NCBI GenBank assembly: GCA_013399855.1
Contig: VXAY01006832.1
Coordinates: 1,524,499-1,588,498, forward strand
DNA from: Oxyruncus cristatus
Lineage: Eukaryota; Chordata; Aves; Passeriformes; Cotingidae
Length of the DNA: 64,000 bases
Reading direction: 5' to 3'
Shown here: in pieces, positions 12,016-24,460 of the stretch
Layout: every line of letters starts with the position of its first letter
How positions within the stretch are numbered: position 1 is the first letter of the stretch
Notes under the pieces: generated by a model
What the model was told of the DNA's origin: nothing
The model's database searches: none
The model's input: the letters and a program-made list of their open reading frames with translations, nothing else
Translations under genes and position numbers: made by a program

Positions 12016-13807
12016 CTGGACTAGCACTTTATAACAGAAATAGGTGGATTTACACAGATGCCTGCCAAAAACCCTCCAGCTTATTTTGATGTGTGTTTCT
12101 TAGAAATTGAATGTATTTCTCAAGTGACTGAACTGGAGTTTTGAGTTAGGACAACTGAAAACTTGGATAGTTAGAGAATGGTAAAAATTTTGTGCCTGGA
12201 TACAAAAATCCTTGCTATGACAAGGTGGGATATTGTGTTGCTTCTGTTAAACTGGTTTTTTTCCTTTTCAGGCTTCCTGTCTAAGCAAGCCCTTAATGTA
12301 TGGAAAGAGGCTAAGATCATAAGATAGCTGTTTTGCTGAGCTGTTCTGTACGTGCTGCAGCAACCTTCTAACTCCATAGTTGAAATTTTGCACTAATAAG
12401 TGCTTGTATATTCCAGTTAATTCATTTGGCATCATGTACCCTAAGAACAGCATCCAAATAACTAGCGAGACTTCATCAAATACCATGGAAAGGAAAGTGT
12501 CCTTGTTTGGTAAACGAACCTGAAATGTGAGGAATAAAAGCACAGAAAAGTAGATCATGATTTACATCATACAGAGATTCTGGGAGGAGAGGATAATAGT
12601 AGCAAAGTCTTCATGGTAGTCCCTAGAACACACATGAAATAGAGCGAGAATGAAAGACGGAAGCTATAATGGCTTTGTGAGGGAATGCCCTGCCTCTCTC
12701 CTTGTTTCCCTGTATTGCATCAGTACTGATCTTTATAAATGTGGAAATAGGTGCCCTCTGTGACTACCACTGTATCAGTACTGCAGAATGGCTCCTTGAA
12801 CTCTGAATTCCACTGAGGTATCCCCGGATGCCCCAGATGCTGTTGAGGCTTTTCCTGGAAAACAAAATGGCTCAGAAAAAAAACGAGCGATTTTTCAAGG
12901 CTGGCATAACCTTCCTGCGTATTTTTCTAATATAAATTACAGTAGAATTAGCAAGTAAAATATTGAATATTGTCTCTTTTAATGCTACCCTTTGAAATTA
13001 ATGGTAATGATGATTCCCCAGTTTGGGGAACGTGATAGTGGCTTTCTAGTGACTAATAGCTTCAGTCAGTAATGTAATAGATTTCTGCAACATGATAATG
13101 AAGAAAATTCTAATGAAGGTCACATAGCAAATGGTTACTGAATTGTTCCTTCTAAAAATCTGTCAAACTTTGCAATAATTTCTTCAGGTTTTGTTAAGCA
13201 GCCTTTTTAACCCCTGACAGAGCTGTGATCATTACAGATATTTCAGTGATTTTGAGGGAAGAACAAACCTGGTCTATCAGGCTCTTGAAGAAAATTGAGG
13301 CTGCTTCAGTTGACGCACGGTGTCAAAGTCCAGTTGGGTTTTCAGGCTTGTTAGGTGACACAGCATTGTTGAACCTGACAGTGAAAACAGGGCTGTGTGA
13401 AGCCTCATTTTGCTGTTTTTTCTCACTCTCTCTGTCCTGGATAACCTGATGGCAAGATGCAAGTGAATATATCACTATGGAACTACAAAAGTTTTTAGTT
13501 GGTACTGTTGTTGGTTTGGATTAATGGTTGAGGCTTTTCATGTTACACAAGTAGAGGACTTTTACAAGGGCATTGGAAGGAATGTGTCGTGTCTTGTAAA
13601 CAATCTTGTAAACGCATTTATAAATTGTGGCTAAAATCAAATGTGTTATTGTAGAATATCTTTTCCTCATTTGCATTTGTGAATCATTCATCTGTTTATC
13701 ATCAGCCAGTGATATTTCTGTAGTGAGTTTCCGTTAGCTATCTACAAAATCTTTTTCTTTTTTTTTTTGTACAGCAGACTGATTCTTATTCTGGCCTAGT
13801 TATGTTG
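12016..13807. other. Non-coding interval
   Basis: No recognised repeat or gene. A 96-codon minus-strand open frame (12268-12558) contains a hydrophobic stretch but matches no family I know. The rest is ordinary AT-rich sequence with a T-run near 13750-13769. Confidence 0.45.
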
Positions 13808-14632
13808 GAATTACAGGATTTTTAAGGTTGGAAAAGACCTCCGAGATCGAGTCACGCTGCTAACGCAGCACCACTGTGTTCACAGCTAAACCATGTCCCC
13901 AAAGGCCACATCTACAGGTCTTCTAAATACCCCCAGGGATGGTGATTCCACCACTCCCCTGAGCAGCCTGTTCCAATGCCTGACCGCCCTTTCTGTGCAG
14001 AAATTTTTCCTCATATCCAATTGAAACCTCCCCCTGGCACAACCTGAGGTCATTTCCTCTCATCCTATTGCTTGTTACTTGGGAGAAAGACGAGCCCTCA
14101 CCTTCTCTACGACCTCCTTTCAACCTCCTTTTCTCCAGGCTGAGCTCTCACAGCTCCCTCTGCTGCTCCTCATAGCACTGACCCTCCAGACCCTTCCCCG
14201 GCTCTGTTGCCCTTCCCTGGACACAACGTCAGCCCTTCAATGTGTTTCTTGCCATAAGGAGCCCAGAACTGGGCGCAGCACTCGAGGTGTGGCCTCACCA
14301 GTGCCGAATACAGAGGGACAATCCCTGCCCTGCTCCTGCTGCCACACTGTTCCTGGTACAGGCCACGTGCCCTTGGCCTTCTTGCCCACCTGGGCACACT
14401 CTGGCTCGTGTTCAGCCACTGTCAACCAGCACCCCCAGGGCCTTTCCCTCTGGGCACTTTCCATGCACTGTTCCCCCAGCCTGGGGCACTTCAGGGGCTT
14501 GTTGGGACCCAAGGGCAGGACCCAGCGCTTCACCTCGTTGAACCTCACGCCACTGGCCTCAGCCCATCGATCCTGCCTGTCCAGATCCCTCTGCAGACCC
14601 TGCCTACCCTCAGAAATATTCGATGACTGTCA
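13808..14632 (-). mobile_element. CR1 LINE, 5'-truncated, about 825 bp
   Basis: This is the antisense of a CR1 non-LTR retrotransposon. Its 3' end lies on the left (GGTTGGAAAAGACCTCCGAG from about 13829) and its truncated 5' end near 14632. Minus-strand frames retain recognisable ORF2 C-terminal text, including [16 protein letters not shown] at about 14287-14334 and a GNDLRLCQGE-type stretch near 14030-14060, in different frames and so interrupted by indels. The terminal octamer repeats are degraded. It is truncated just downstream of the reverse-transcriptase catalytic region, as most avian CR1 copies are, and cannot move. Confidence 0.93.
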
Positions 14633-16264
14633 TTAGTTCTCTGATAGAAAGTGAACACAAAATAAGAATTAAAAAAAAAAAAAATCCTCAAGTCTACGAG
14701 TATTAAAAGAAACATGATGAACTGCCTCTTCCTGTGAATCAGTAGTTTAAAGTGAGGGTAATACTACAAAACTATAGTTCAAGTTAAGAATTGGCAGACA
14801 ATCTTACATAAAACCCTTGCTGCTCAGAATGTGTTTTGGAAAAAGCACAACACCATGTAGGCTGTTATTTTGTTCCTGTGTTGAGAGAAATTTGTTTAAC
14901 TTTTGGAAGGATGTGCATGTGTACATACAAATTCCTTCAAAAAAAAGGGAGGGGGTGGGAAGTTTCTGATTACTAGTTCAGACTTTCTTTTCCATCTTCA
15001 AGGAAACAAATTTGTTTTAAGAGGAGGTATTAACTATAGAATTATTCCTGAATAAATAATTCCTTTCATGTCTGTTGAGCTTTCTCATACCAAAATGTTG
15101 CTTCCTAGTTTGAGGTTAGTATCTGAAAACTGGAAAGGAATATAGTTACTTTGGGTTTTTTTTCAAAAGACCCTAAATCTTCATCAGATACTGAAAGGCT
15201 TCTAATGGCTGATCTGAAAAAAAACACTTTATATTCAGTGTATTTGAGAATGGGAGTTATACCTTATTTCCAAATATAAAATAAAATCACAATATAGTAC
15301 AAGGTATAATATAGTACTTGATTGTACTACAACTTCATAAACTTGGTTTAAGATAAGTGTTTTTCAAATTAAAGTTTAGAACTGTTGGGGAAAAAATATA
15401 TCTGTGTGTACTTCATTATGTTTCATTTAACTCCTATAGCAAAACCAGGCAAATAAATACATGCAATCTGCAGGTCTTAAAGAAATTTACTGTATCAGAG
15501 AATTAAAAAAACCCTCCAACCTTCTTAAAGCTTTATTAATTTATTTGCTCATTTTCTAAAACATTTCTCTCTTTAATTTGCTTCTCTGTTACACTTTCAC
15601 AATATGCATTTTTGGGGCAAAACAGATTTCTCATACGTCTTCAGTGTAGCGATGATTTCTGTGCAGTGACTGTTAAATCCTTGATTATGTTGCGAGGAAA
15701 AATGTAATGAAGTTATCTAGTACCTTTTTTGAGGAGGAATGGCTGTAGTGCTCTTAATACGTTCAGTGTGGTGCTTATGGAGCTTTCCAGATAAGATGTA
15801 AAGCAGGAAATTTGTATATTGTTCAGCTGCTGCGCTGAAGGTGGCAAATTTGTAGCTGTTGCTTGGTGTGTTTGATTCTCGCCATGCAGAGTGACAGGAA
15901 TGCAGGTTCGAGGGCACGGAGTTAATGGTCCTGCTGGCTCTGAACTGGTTATGGTCCTCATCTCTGTGATTTCTCTTGTCTGTGATGCAGAAAACTAGAG
16001 AACGTGTGTTGTCTGTTGAGCAGCTCCCACTGCTGCCTGATGACCAAGGCACGTCAAAACCAACTGTGTAACATGGGATCATTATCTAAGATTTACCTTC
16101 TGGTGCAGCCTGAGCCAGGCCTGGGTGTTGGCAGAGCTGGGTCAGTTCTGTGGGACAGCAGGATTCACTTCAGTTTAGTCTCTGCTGCCTTTGTAATAAA
16201 CACATGCCCTCTGTAAGAGAAATGGCCGCCATGCTGGGGTCTAGCCCTCTGATGGGTCTATGAT
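14633..16264. other. Non-coding interval
   Basis: AT-rich sequence with an A-run at about 14671-14684 and no repeat family I recognise. A 121-codon minus-strand frame (15717-16082) has no domain and is probably chance. Confidence 0.45.
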
Positions 16265-16665
16265 ATGAATCCTAGAATGTTTAAAGTTGGAAAAGACCTC
16301 CAGGATCGTCGAGTCCAACCTTTGACTGATCACCACCTTGTCAAGTAAACCACTGAGTGCCATATCTGGTCATTCCTTGAACACTCCAGGGATGGTGACT
16401 CTACCACCTCTCTGGGCAGATGGTTCCAATGCCTGACCCCCATTTTCAGTGAAGAAATTTCTCCTGAAGTCCAACCTGAACCTCCTTGGCACAGCTTGAG
16501 GCGATTTCCTCTTGTCCTGTCCCTTGTTCCCTGGGAGCAGAGCGCAACCCCCACCTGGCTCCACCAACCCATCAGGGAGTTGTAGAGAGTGAGAAGGTCC
16601 CCCCGAGTCTCCTTTTTTCCAGGCTGAACAATCCCAGCTCCATCAGCCACCCCTCATCAGACTTC
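16265..16665 (-). mobile_element. CR1 LINE 3' fragment, about 400 bp
   Basis: The left end carries decayed terminal octamers (GAATCCTAGAAT from 16267), followed by AGTTGGAAAAGACCTCCAGG and the CR1 3' UTR and ORF2 end in antisense. A minus-strand open frame at 16330-16650 keeps CR1 ORF2 C-terminal phrases such as RGDLLTLYNSLMGWWSQVGV, and HWNHLPREVVESPSLE after it, with a frame shift near the end. The match ends near 16665. It is 5'-truncated and inactive, in the same orientation as the copy at 13808-14632 but shorter. Confidence 0.93.
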
Positions 16666-16785
16666 CTCTCTATAGCAGAAGTACTAAGTGAATGAATTAT
16701 GCTGGATCAGGAGGTCGGAATTCTCAGATTTGCTGTTGGGGTGAGTTGTTTTCTCCTCACACTTTGATGCAGTGACGCCGTCCAC

Positions 16786-16800
16786 CATCATCATCATCAT
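16786..16800 (+). repeat. (CAT)5 microsatellite
   Basis: Five consecutive CAT units interrupt unique sequence just right of a CR1 fragment. The tract is short and of low mutability. Confidence 0.8.
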
Positions 16801-19447
16801 GTTATTGGTATGGCACCCTGTATGAGAAATTAAAAGGGTGGATGCCTAATTCCTAAGAACAGCTTTTTCATTTTGTAATCTGACAAGCGACCCGAATGTG
16901 AGAAAACATGATGGCCTCTCTGCTTCAGACATATCTGTCTGTCTAGGGCTGAGTACATTGTCAAAGACAGCAGGCAGTGCAGATAAAGAAATGTGATGTT
17001 AGATACACAGGGAGATGCCTGTGCATCTCCAAATTGCATGTATAAAGTATTGGGGGTGAACTTTTTTAACTGAAGTGTGTTGTCACAGGTCTCACTTGCA
17101 CTTTCATCTCAATCTACTGGCACTTTGAATTCTGGGCTTGTCCAAGCTGCATGGAATAGTGAAGCAAGATTTATTCCATTATTCTCATTGCCATATTCTC
17201 TGGGAGTGGACTTTTCATTTATTGCATGTTCTTAGAAGTGAAATACTGAAGCCCAGGTAGTTGTACTCTGATACCTTTCCAGAGCTGAAAATTCAGGCTT
17301 CCCGTTAGCCATGATTTCTCTCTCACAAAGGAGCAAATGCCTTGAATGAACTTAAAAATCTCATCTCACCTGCAGCCAACTCTTGTGACAGATCTGAAGA
17401 AAATGAGGTATTTCTTTATCCTGGCCACTTGCAAGTATCATCTAAAATTTGCATAGTAAGCACATCGTTTCAGAGGAGAGCTGGGTAATAAGAGGTGGGT
17501 GGTTTATCACCTTGGCTAGAGGTGATGAAGTTCAGAGACAAGAAGTTACAAGAAATATGAATTCTATGTGTGATTCAGACTGCAAGTACTGTGGTTTCTT
17601 TCATTCTTTCACAGTTCACAGAAAATATATTCTCAAAGAGACTGTATTTTATAATACTTAAAAAAAAAAAAAAATAGCTGCGATAGCTATATTGGATTTT
17701 TAAGTCAGCTTTGATTCCTGCCCTGCTGAATAGAAATGAGCAGTCTGATGTGGAGTCTTAAGAATGCTTAGCAAGTGATGGTCAGACACCTGGTGTTACA
17801 TCTAAATATATGGCAAATAGCCCTGCCTCAGACAAGTACTCATTATTTGACCAAAGAGCCTATTTTTTTGGTACAGTCCCTTATGCATAATTTTTGACAC
17901 ACACAAGAAAAAGTTTCTCTTCTGTATTTCTTTCCCAGTATTTATGAAACAGATGATCAAGAAGCTAATGTTTCATGGTCTCACTACACTTTCTGTTGTG
18001 GAAGATTTGGATGATTGCATCCCCATCTGGTCATTTGATGGGAACTTTCTGAAGCTCTAACAGTCGGTTCAGATTCTGACATATCACAGCTTGGAGAGAT
18101 CTTCCCCAGCGTTATTGTGCTATCTGATTGAGTCTGCATTTCCTAGAGATTACAGCTGTGATTATATAACCAAGAGATACGGGCAGATAGATAAAGATGA
18201 AAATCCTTTGTATTATTGGGCTTTGATTTTGTTTTGTTGCGGGTTGTTTTGTTTTGCTTTTCCCTCACAGATTTGAGTTGAATGTGGGAACTTGAGAGAA
18301 AGAACTAGAACACAGACTGGGGAAAAGAAGACCGTAAATTGCAGTTAGAAACCATATAAATCAGGGTTCCTGAGAAGGTTTGTTGCCTTTCCTATATATA
18401 TATATGTATTAGTATATGTGTGTATAGACATATGTGGAAAGGCTTACAATGCAGATGCCCTGGCTATGATTGTCATAGTATTTTTTTCTACAAAATGTTG
18501 CTCCTTCTTTGTTAATTGTTAATTTTTATCTTCACCATTTTTTAATTGGGTGAAGATAGTAGTGGTAAGTAGTTGTTTTGCAGTAGAAGAATTCAAACTT
18601 CATTAGGAAAACACAAAGCTATCTTCCGGGCCATCGTATTCTTTATGGAAGTAGGATTTTGTGCACAGCCACATTAATTACAATTAACTCTAGCATTCCA
18701 ATTTGTTGACTTTATTTATTCAGAACTCTATTAGTGTTAAACAATTAATGGTAAGTTGAACTTTAAAGTGGATAAGAACGTCATTCTAAGCTGTAATAGC
18801 TTAGTGGATGAGCATATTGTCATAAATTGGCTTAGCTGCGTCGTTAAATGGTTGTTGTATACAGGGTGTGTAATTACATGATGGCTGAACGCTCTTGAAC
18901 GTATCACTCTCTTAGGTGCCCGTCACAATATCATAGCAAATGTTTCCAAAAGTTGCAGTGATGGAAAAAATTGTTGTTGCAAGCACTACCTTTAAGTGTT
19001 CACTGGATTAAAAACAGATCAATTGGCAAAAATATACGGGTCAGAGGATTTAACTTATTCCCTAAATCTGGGTTTGCAGGTGTGTTTACTGGTTGGCAGC
19101 ATTACTTTCCAGTTGTGTTGGGAGAAAAAATTATTTTAGCATTTGCTCAATAGCTTTATTCTTTTTCTATAGGCTTTCACTTACAGAGGATTTGCATTCG
19201 TAACACATTTTTCCATTTAACATGCTTTATATTATTGTAGGAAATGGAGAAGAAAAATTGCCAAGCTGTTTAAAAATCCAAATAAATACTTGTTTGTCCT
19301 GTGAGTTACATTTGGATTCATAATCTTTTTTTTTTTTTTTTCCCCCTCAAACTGCTAAGTGCAGTGAGGACACAATCCAATGATGAAGTAATCAGTTTTC
19401 TAAAATAAAAATATGCTAGCACACACAGTTTAAAATAAATGTCTGTA

Positions 19448-19527
19448 GGAAGGATATTTTCTCTTTACATTTGCATTAATGTGCGTGGGAAGGATATTTT
19501 CTCCTTCCTCTTGCATTACAACCAGAT
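19448..19527 (+). repeat. Imperfect 40-bp tandem duplication
   Basis: GGAAGGATATTTTCTC occurs at 19448-19463 and again at 19488-19503, exactly 40 bases apart. Each copy is followed nine bases later by GCATTA (19473 and 19513). The linking bases and the ends have diverged, so the duplication is not recent. Confidence 0.75.
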
Positions 19528-22500
19528 GCACACACGCACTCAGACACAGCTATTTATCTCTCTGTATTTATAAATATAGGCAACTCCTTTCAAGCCGTAG
19601 TAAGGCCGTGTGTGTAGTGGGAGCAGAAATAGTGGGACTGAGAACAGCTGTTGCCTCCTGGTTCTCCCACTTGCTCCCTGGAGAAATAATATGTTGCTTA
19701 TCTCCAGACAGTAGTTGATTATTTTCTCCTACGCCTCCCTTGGCTGTTAGTGGGCTCATGGAGCAGAGGAGGCACAATCACAGCCCCACGTGTCTCCACT
19801 TAACTCCGAGCGAGGAAACAGTGTCCTCTGTACTCTGTTCTTCCCCGTCAGCCAGCCGGCAGTGGACTGCACAGGAGAGTGACTAATTCATGCTCTCTGA
19901 CCTTCTGCATGTAAAACAAGCAATATTATCATCCTCATTTGCACTTCTTTATTATTTGCTGTAGTGATAAAATCAGAGGTTCACAGATGGGTTTGAAGTG
20001 CTGTCCTGGGCTCTGCGTGTGTAGAGCTGGCAGTGGTTACCCAGGGGGACGATGAGGTAAATACACTCCTGAGGGATTTGGGGGCTCAGGTGTGCCAGAT
20101 GCCACGATGCTGCTGTGCTCCTTCCCTGCTCTCCAGGCTGCACTGGCTGCTCCCTTGTTCCCAGGGATGCCAGCACCCCTCCAGGCCTGCAGGACTCCTG
20201 CTCAGACATGGTCAGCCTCTGGTTTCATGGTTTACCCTGTGGAGTATCTCGTACTAGGGAGTTAAGAGCTGTCTTACCTCCTGCCTCATTTCATAGACTG
20301 CCACAGCCTTGAGAGGGGATTATTTTGTGTTTAACCTGCTATCTTCAAATCACCCTTAGCTCAGGTCAGGCAAAGGATAAAATGCTAACTGAAAGCAGGC
20401 ACAGTATCCAAACAAAACAACACACGTTGCCACAAAGGGTGTAAATGAGGAGAAGGATTCCTAAACAGATTTTAATGGAATGGGTTCTCCCTCATCTTCC
20501 AGCTGTCAGCTGACCTGTAGGTTTTCCTGGCCGTCTCTCCTTTTGCATCCAGCACATCTTAATGACACCTGTTGCAGAGAACAGCTCCTTGCTGAAACAC
20601 AGTGTTTACTGCCCATTCTGTTTGTCCTTGGCCTTAAAGGAGAAAGCTGTTTTCTTTCTCTCCAAAACTAGTTTATTTCTGACACCAGAACACAGTGCAG
20701 CTGTTCCTGTAAATTAATGGGTTTTGTCCCTTTCTGGAAGCTCCCTGTCTGTTTCTCGTGTTGTGTTCCCTGTACTTACCTGGCTGTTGGTGACTCCTCC
20801 CTTCCCATTTTGGTGATTCAGTGCTTGTTTCCCAGCATGAACTCTGTTGGTTTTGTTTTTTTTCTGAACTTAGTATTTGTCTGTCTGTTCATCCTTAAAC
20901 AAGCATAATTGATACAAATGTCAAAAGGAGGTGAGTGTAGGTGGCTCCCAATTGAGACTAAGCATCCTGATAAGCACCAGGTTGTGAACACCAGGGGCTT
21001 GGAGCAATTGACCTCCATCATCAGTCTCCCAGCAGCCAGAAACACAAACCAATGGGCCTGAATTAATTGCCATTTTAAATCATACCTTTTCAAATTTTCT
21101 TTTGGCTCTAACCCTCCCTGCCCTTTGTTGAGCAGCTCTGTCAGTGTGACTAATCATGTTGCACATCATCTTTACCAGATCACATCATCGTGAACAGATC
21201 ACCGTAACTGGGAGTGCAGTTACGTTCCATTTTCACTGGGCTATCGAGAACATCTTTATTAAGAAACCATTTTATGTCAAGCTTTAAGTGTGCTTTTCTG
21301 TTTACCTGCCTGTTTACAGTTGGCACAACCGCTCTGCTTTTTTCCTACGGGCACATGTAGGACATTAAACAAAAAATTACTCCCGAGGCTCAAGATGGAG
21401 CTGCTTTTGCCGCATCACAAGTATTTTGTGGTCCAAAATCAGCCTGTGTTGATCCACAGTCAGCCTGTGGGTGTTCTCTGTGGGTTCAGTTTTGGAGGAA
21501 AAGGCAGGCTAGATGTGGCATCATGACCCCACGCTCCTTTATTGCATAAGAGGGAAAACTAAGCATGTGTGCTTGGAGGGAACAGATGTGGACAGTTAAT
21601 TCTGTTGCCCTGACCAAGTGATTAAGGGAATTAAACCTGGCCCATTCCATTATGCTGAGTGTCCTTACACCCACTCCTGTTTAGAAGCAAAATGCTGCTT
21701 AAAGTGAAGAGTTATTGAAAAGCAGAGCACAAAACAAACATTATCAATCACAGATGTGACATCTGACCTCTGTGTGCCTAAACACAGGGCTTGATGAATG
21801 TGAGAGTCCCTTGTTGTGACCAATTGGACTATTCAAAAAAAGAGCAGTGCGAGACACCCATTTGAGTTGTGAGCTGTGATTAGATTCCCTGAAAATCACA
21901 TCTATTAAAAAGGAGTAGGGGAGTAAATGCACACAGAAAAATTACAGTGTGTTTTATCTGTAGCATTAGAATATGTTTTGTTACTGGTTTTAAAGAGTAT
22001 TGCTCTACAGCTTTCTATCAAGTTTTGCCCTGGGGTGATGGTTCAGAATTTTTAATTTAACTTTGTCTGTCATGACAAATGTAGAGAAAAAGACAGCTGG
22101 GAAGTTGTAAAATTCGTTTTGAAAGGGAATTACTGAGCTCCTCCACTCCAGTGGATTTAGCAAACCAAATTTTACAAAAACACTATTGATTATGCTTGTT
22201 GAAGTAAAAGCACAGTCTTATCTGTAAAATATGGCCATGCTAATAGTCTCCAATTTTTCATAATTAAAGGATCATAATGTTCCAGAACTGCTCTCCTGTA
22301 ATATTAATAGAAGATTAAAGATGGGCTGCAACCTTGAACTTCAAGCTTCAGCTTCAATATTTTGAACTTTGTATAATGTGGTAAATATAAAAAGAAAGGT
22401 TACCAAGAGCTTCACTGGCTTTTCAAGGCCTGAAATGATATTAGTTAAACCCTGAATTCCCGTAACAGTGTAACTCATGAAATACTCTTATTTATTAGGA

Positions 22501-24422
22501 GAGAAAATTGACATACTCAGCCAAAAATAGATGAAAGACAGGAAAAGGGTGAAAGTGGATAGCAGGTAAGTTCAGAAACAGTACTTTGTAAAGACTTTTT
22601 ACCTCTCCCATCAGAAGAGAGAGAGCTGTGATGTTCCTGCCGTACCGCACCCTTGGACATACCTTGTGCTGTGCAGCCACCTCAGGCAGGTGGGTGTTCA
22701 ACAAATGTGATGGTTCAAGGAAAGCACAGTGGCCTCTCCTACTCAAAATCTGTGAGGATGCAGAACTACTGTCGTGTCTTCACCCTCTCCTTCAAAGCCT
22801 CCTGTCTATAGGTGAGGGCAGTAAAAGGTGGATATCCTACTCTCTCTGTTCTTCACCCTCTCTGCTGAACTCGAGGAAAGATTTGAGTTCAGCCCTGTGA
22901 CTTTCTGAAGCAGTAGCTGCAGCATAAAAAATAAATTGCAAAACCTCCCACACGCTTCCGAAGAAGAGCTGTGGAACTAGTCCGTGCCAGGCGTTATGTT
23001 CTAATCCTCATCAGTATCCCGAGCTACAGGAGACCTGCTGGGACTGCCCATCGATTGAGGACAGGAATGTTGTAGCTGGTAACTCCCTGAGCTGATAACG
23101 GAGTGGTGCCATTGAAGCTCTGTGGATGGGAGTGTTGGTGTTTGAATTTTACAGAAGCTGATAGCTTGGACCACTTCTCACTAGGGAAGTATGTTCAAGT
23201 GTATTTTTCAAGTGTTGATACATTAGACTGCTTAATTTTATGGTTCTGTGACTGAATGTAATTAATATTCTTAAATTAATTTCAGGCAACCTACTTAGCA
23301 TTCTGTATTAGTAGGAATTGATGCTAGTACCTATTTTGTTTTCCTATGCACAGTTACTTTGAAAATATTTGCTTTTATCACTGCTGTTTCTAAACAAAAG
23401 GAAAGCGTTTTTTGATTTAAATTGAAAACAAATTGTGTCTGTTTTTCAAAACTAAGTCTTAAGCGAATATTTGGACAGGAATTGTATTTCAACATTAAGA
23501 AACTAAAACTACTTTTTATTTTTCCTTGCTTATAATGTGCTGCAGGGCAGTTAATGTCAGATATATTATTTTCAAGACATTGAACCATGTTGGTTCTCTT
23601 TTACTATGGCCTCAGTACCTACAGCCTCAGTTTTTGGTGTTATCTTAGACCTCTTGTTATCATCGTACCTTTTGAGCTCTTGAAGGTGCAGTGCTATTTT
23701 TGAATCCTTGAATCAAAGACATTGCTAAACAAAAGTTTAACGTCACGTATCAGGTGCAACTGTACATGGACAGTTGGGTTCTTGCTGATTTTGGGGCTCA
23801 TCCATTTTGATTCTGTCTATCCTTTAGTTCTGCAAGCTTTGCAGCAGCACATATATTCTTACATGATCTTTCAGCCTACTGCTTGCAGAAAAACTGGTAG
23901 AAGAAAGACTGAGTTAAATAATGATGGATGGAAATGCAATGGGCTGTTTCTCTCTGTTCATAGTTGGGGGATTTGTGAGCCTGAGTCAGCTCCTCTGACC
24001 TCTTGCCTCCTCCTTCCACAGCTGCAGCCCTCTCTTTGCTGCAGCCAAGGTCTGTGGCTCTGGTGGTGGTGAAGAGCCTGGCTCAGCACACACCTTCTGT
24101 CTGTCCTGCCATTTTTGTGAGGACTGACAAGCAGACACAGGAGTTGTACAGGGAATTGATCATAATCAGAAAAATTTGAAGCGAGAGTTGCAAGTATGAG
24201 TTTTGTTTTTCTAACCTGTAGAGCAGTATGGAGTTATTTTCCTTTCTCCTTGTGCAGACTTTTAGGTAGTACTCTTGGTTTCTAACAGAGCAGAGTAACC
24301 CAGTTAGCCTGACAGCGGCCACACAGGCACATACCTTCCAGTGTCCCCCCTCCCTGGAAAGGTGGCAGTGTTAGTGCAGCTGCATGGGATGATTCGTGCA
24401 GAAAGACAGAAAGGTCAGGAGG

Positions 24423-24426
<4 letters not shown>

Positions 24427-24458
<32 letters not shown>
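24427..24458 (+). repeat. (GT)16 dinucleotide microsatellite
   Basis: Thirty-two bases of uninterrupted GT, preceded by CAC and followed by CC. It is probably length-polymorphic and can adopt Z-DNA. Confidence 0.95.

Positions 24459-24460
<2 letters not shown>

Noticed and set aside
12268..12558. 96-codon minus-strand frame with a hydrophobic stretch and an acceptor-like sequence before it
   Set aside because: No adequate donor was found and no family was recognised. The hydrophobicity follows from T-rich codons.
14079..14636. 185-codon plus-strand open frame, the longest in the window
   Set aside because: It lies wholly within the minus-strand CR1 copy and is the reverse-strand shadow of decayed ORF2 sequence.
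15895..15915. GGTTCGAG word resembling a tRNA T-loop
   Set aside because: No matching acceptor stem, A-box or cloverleaf could be built around it.
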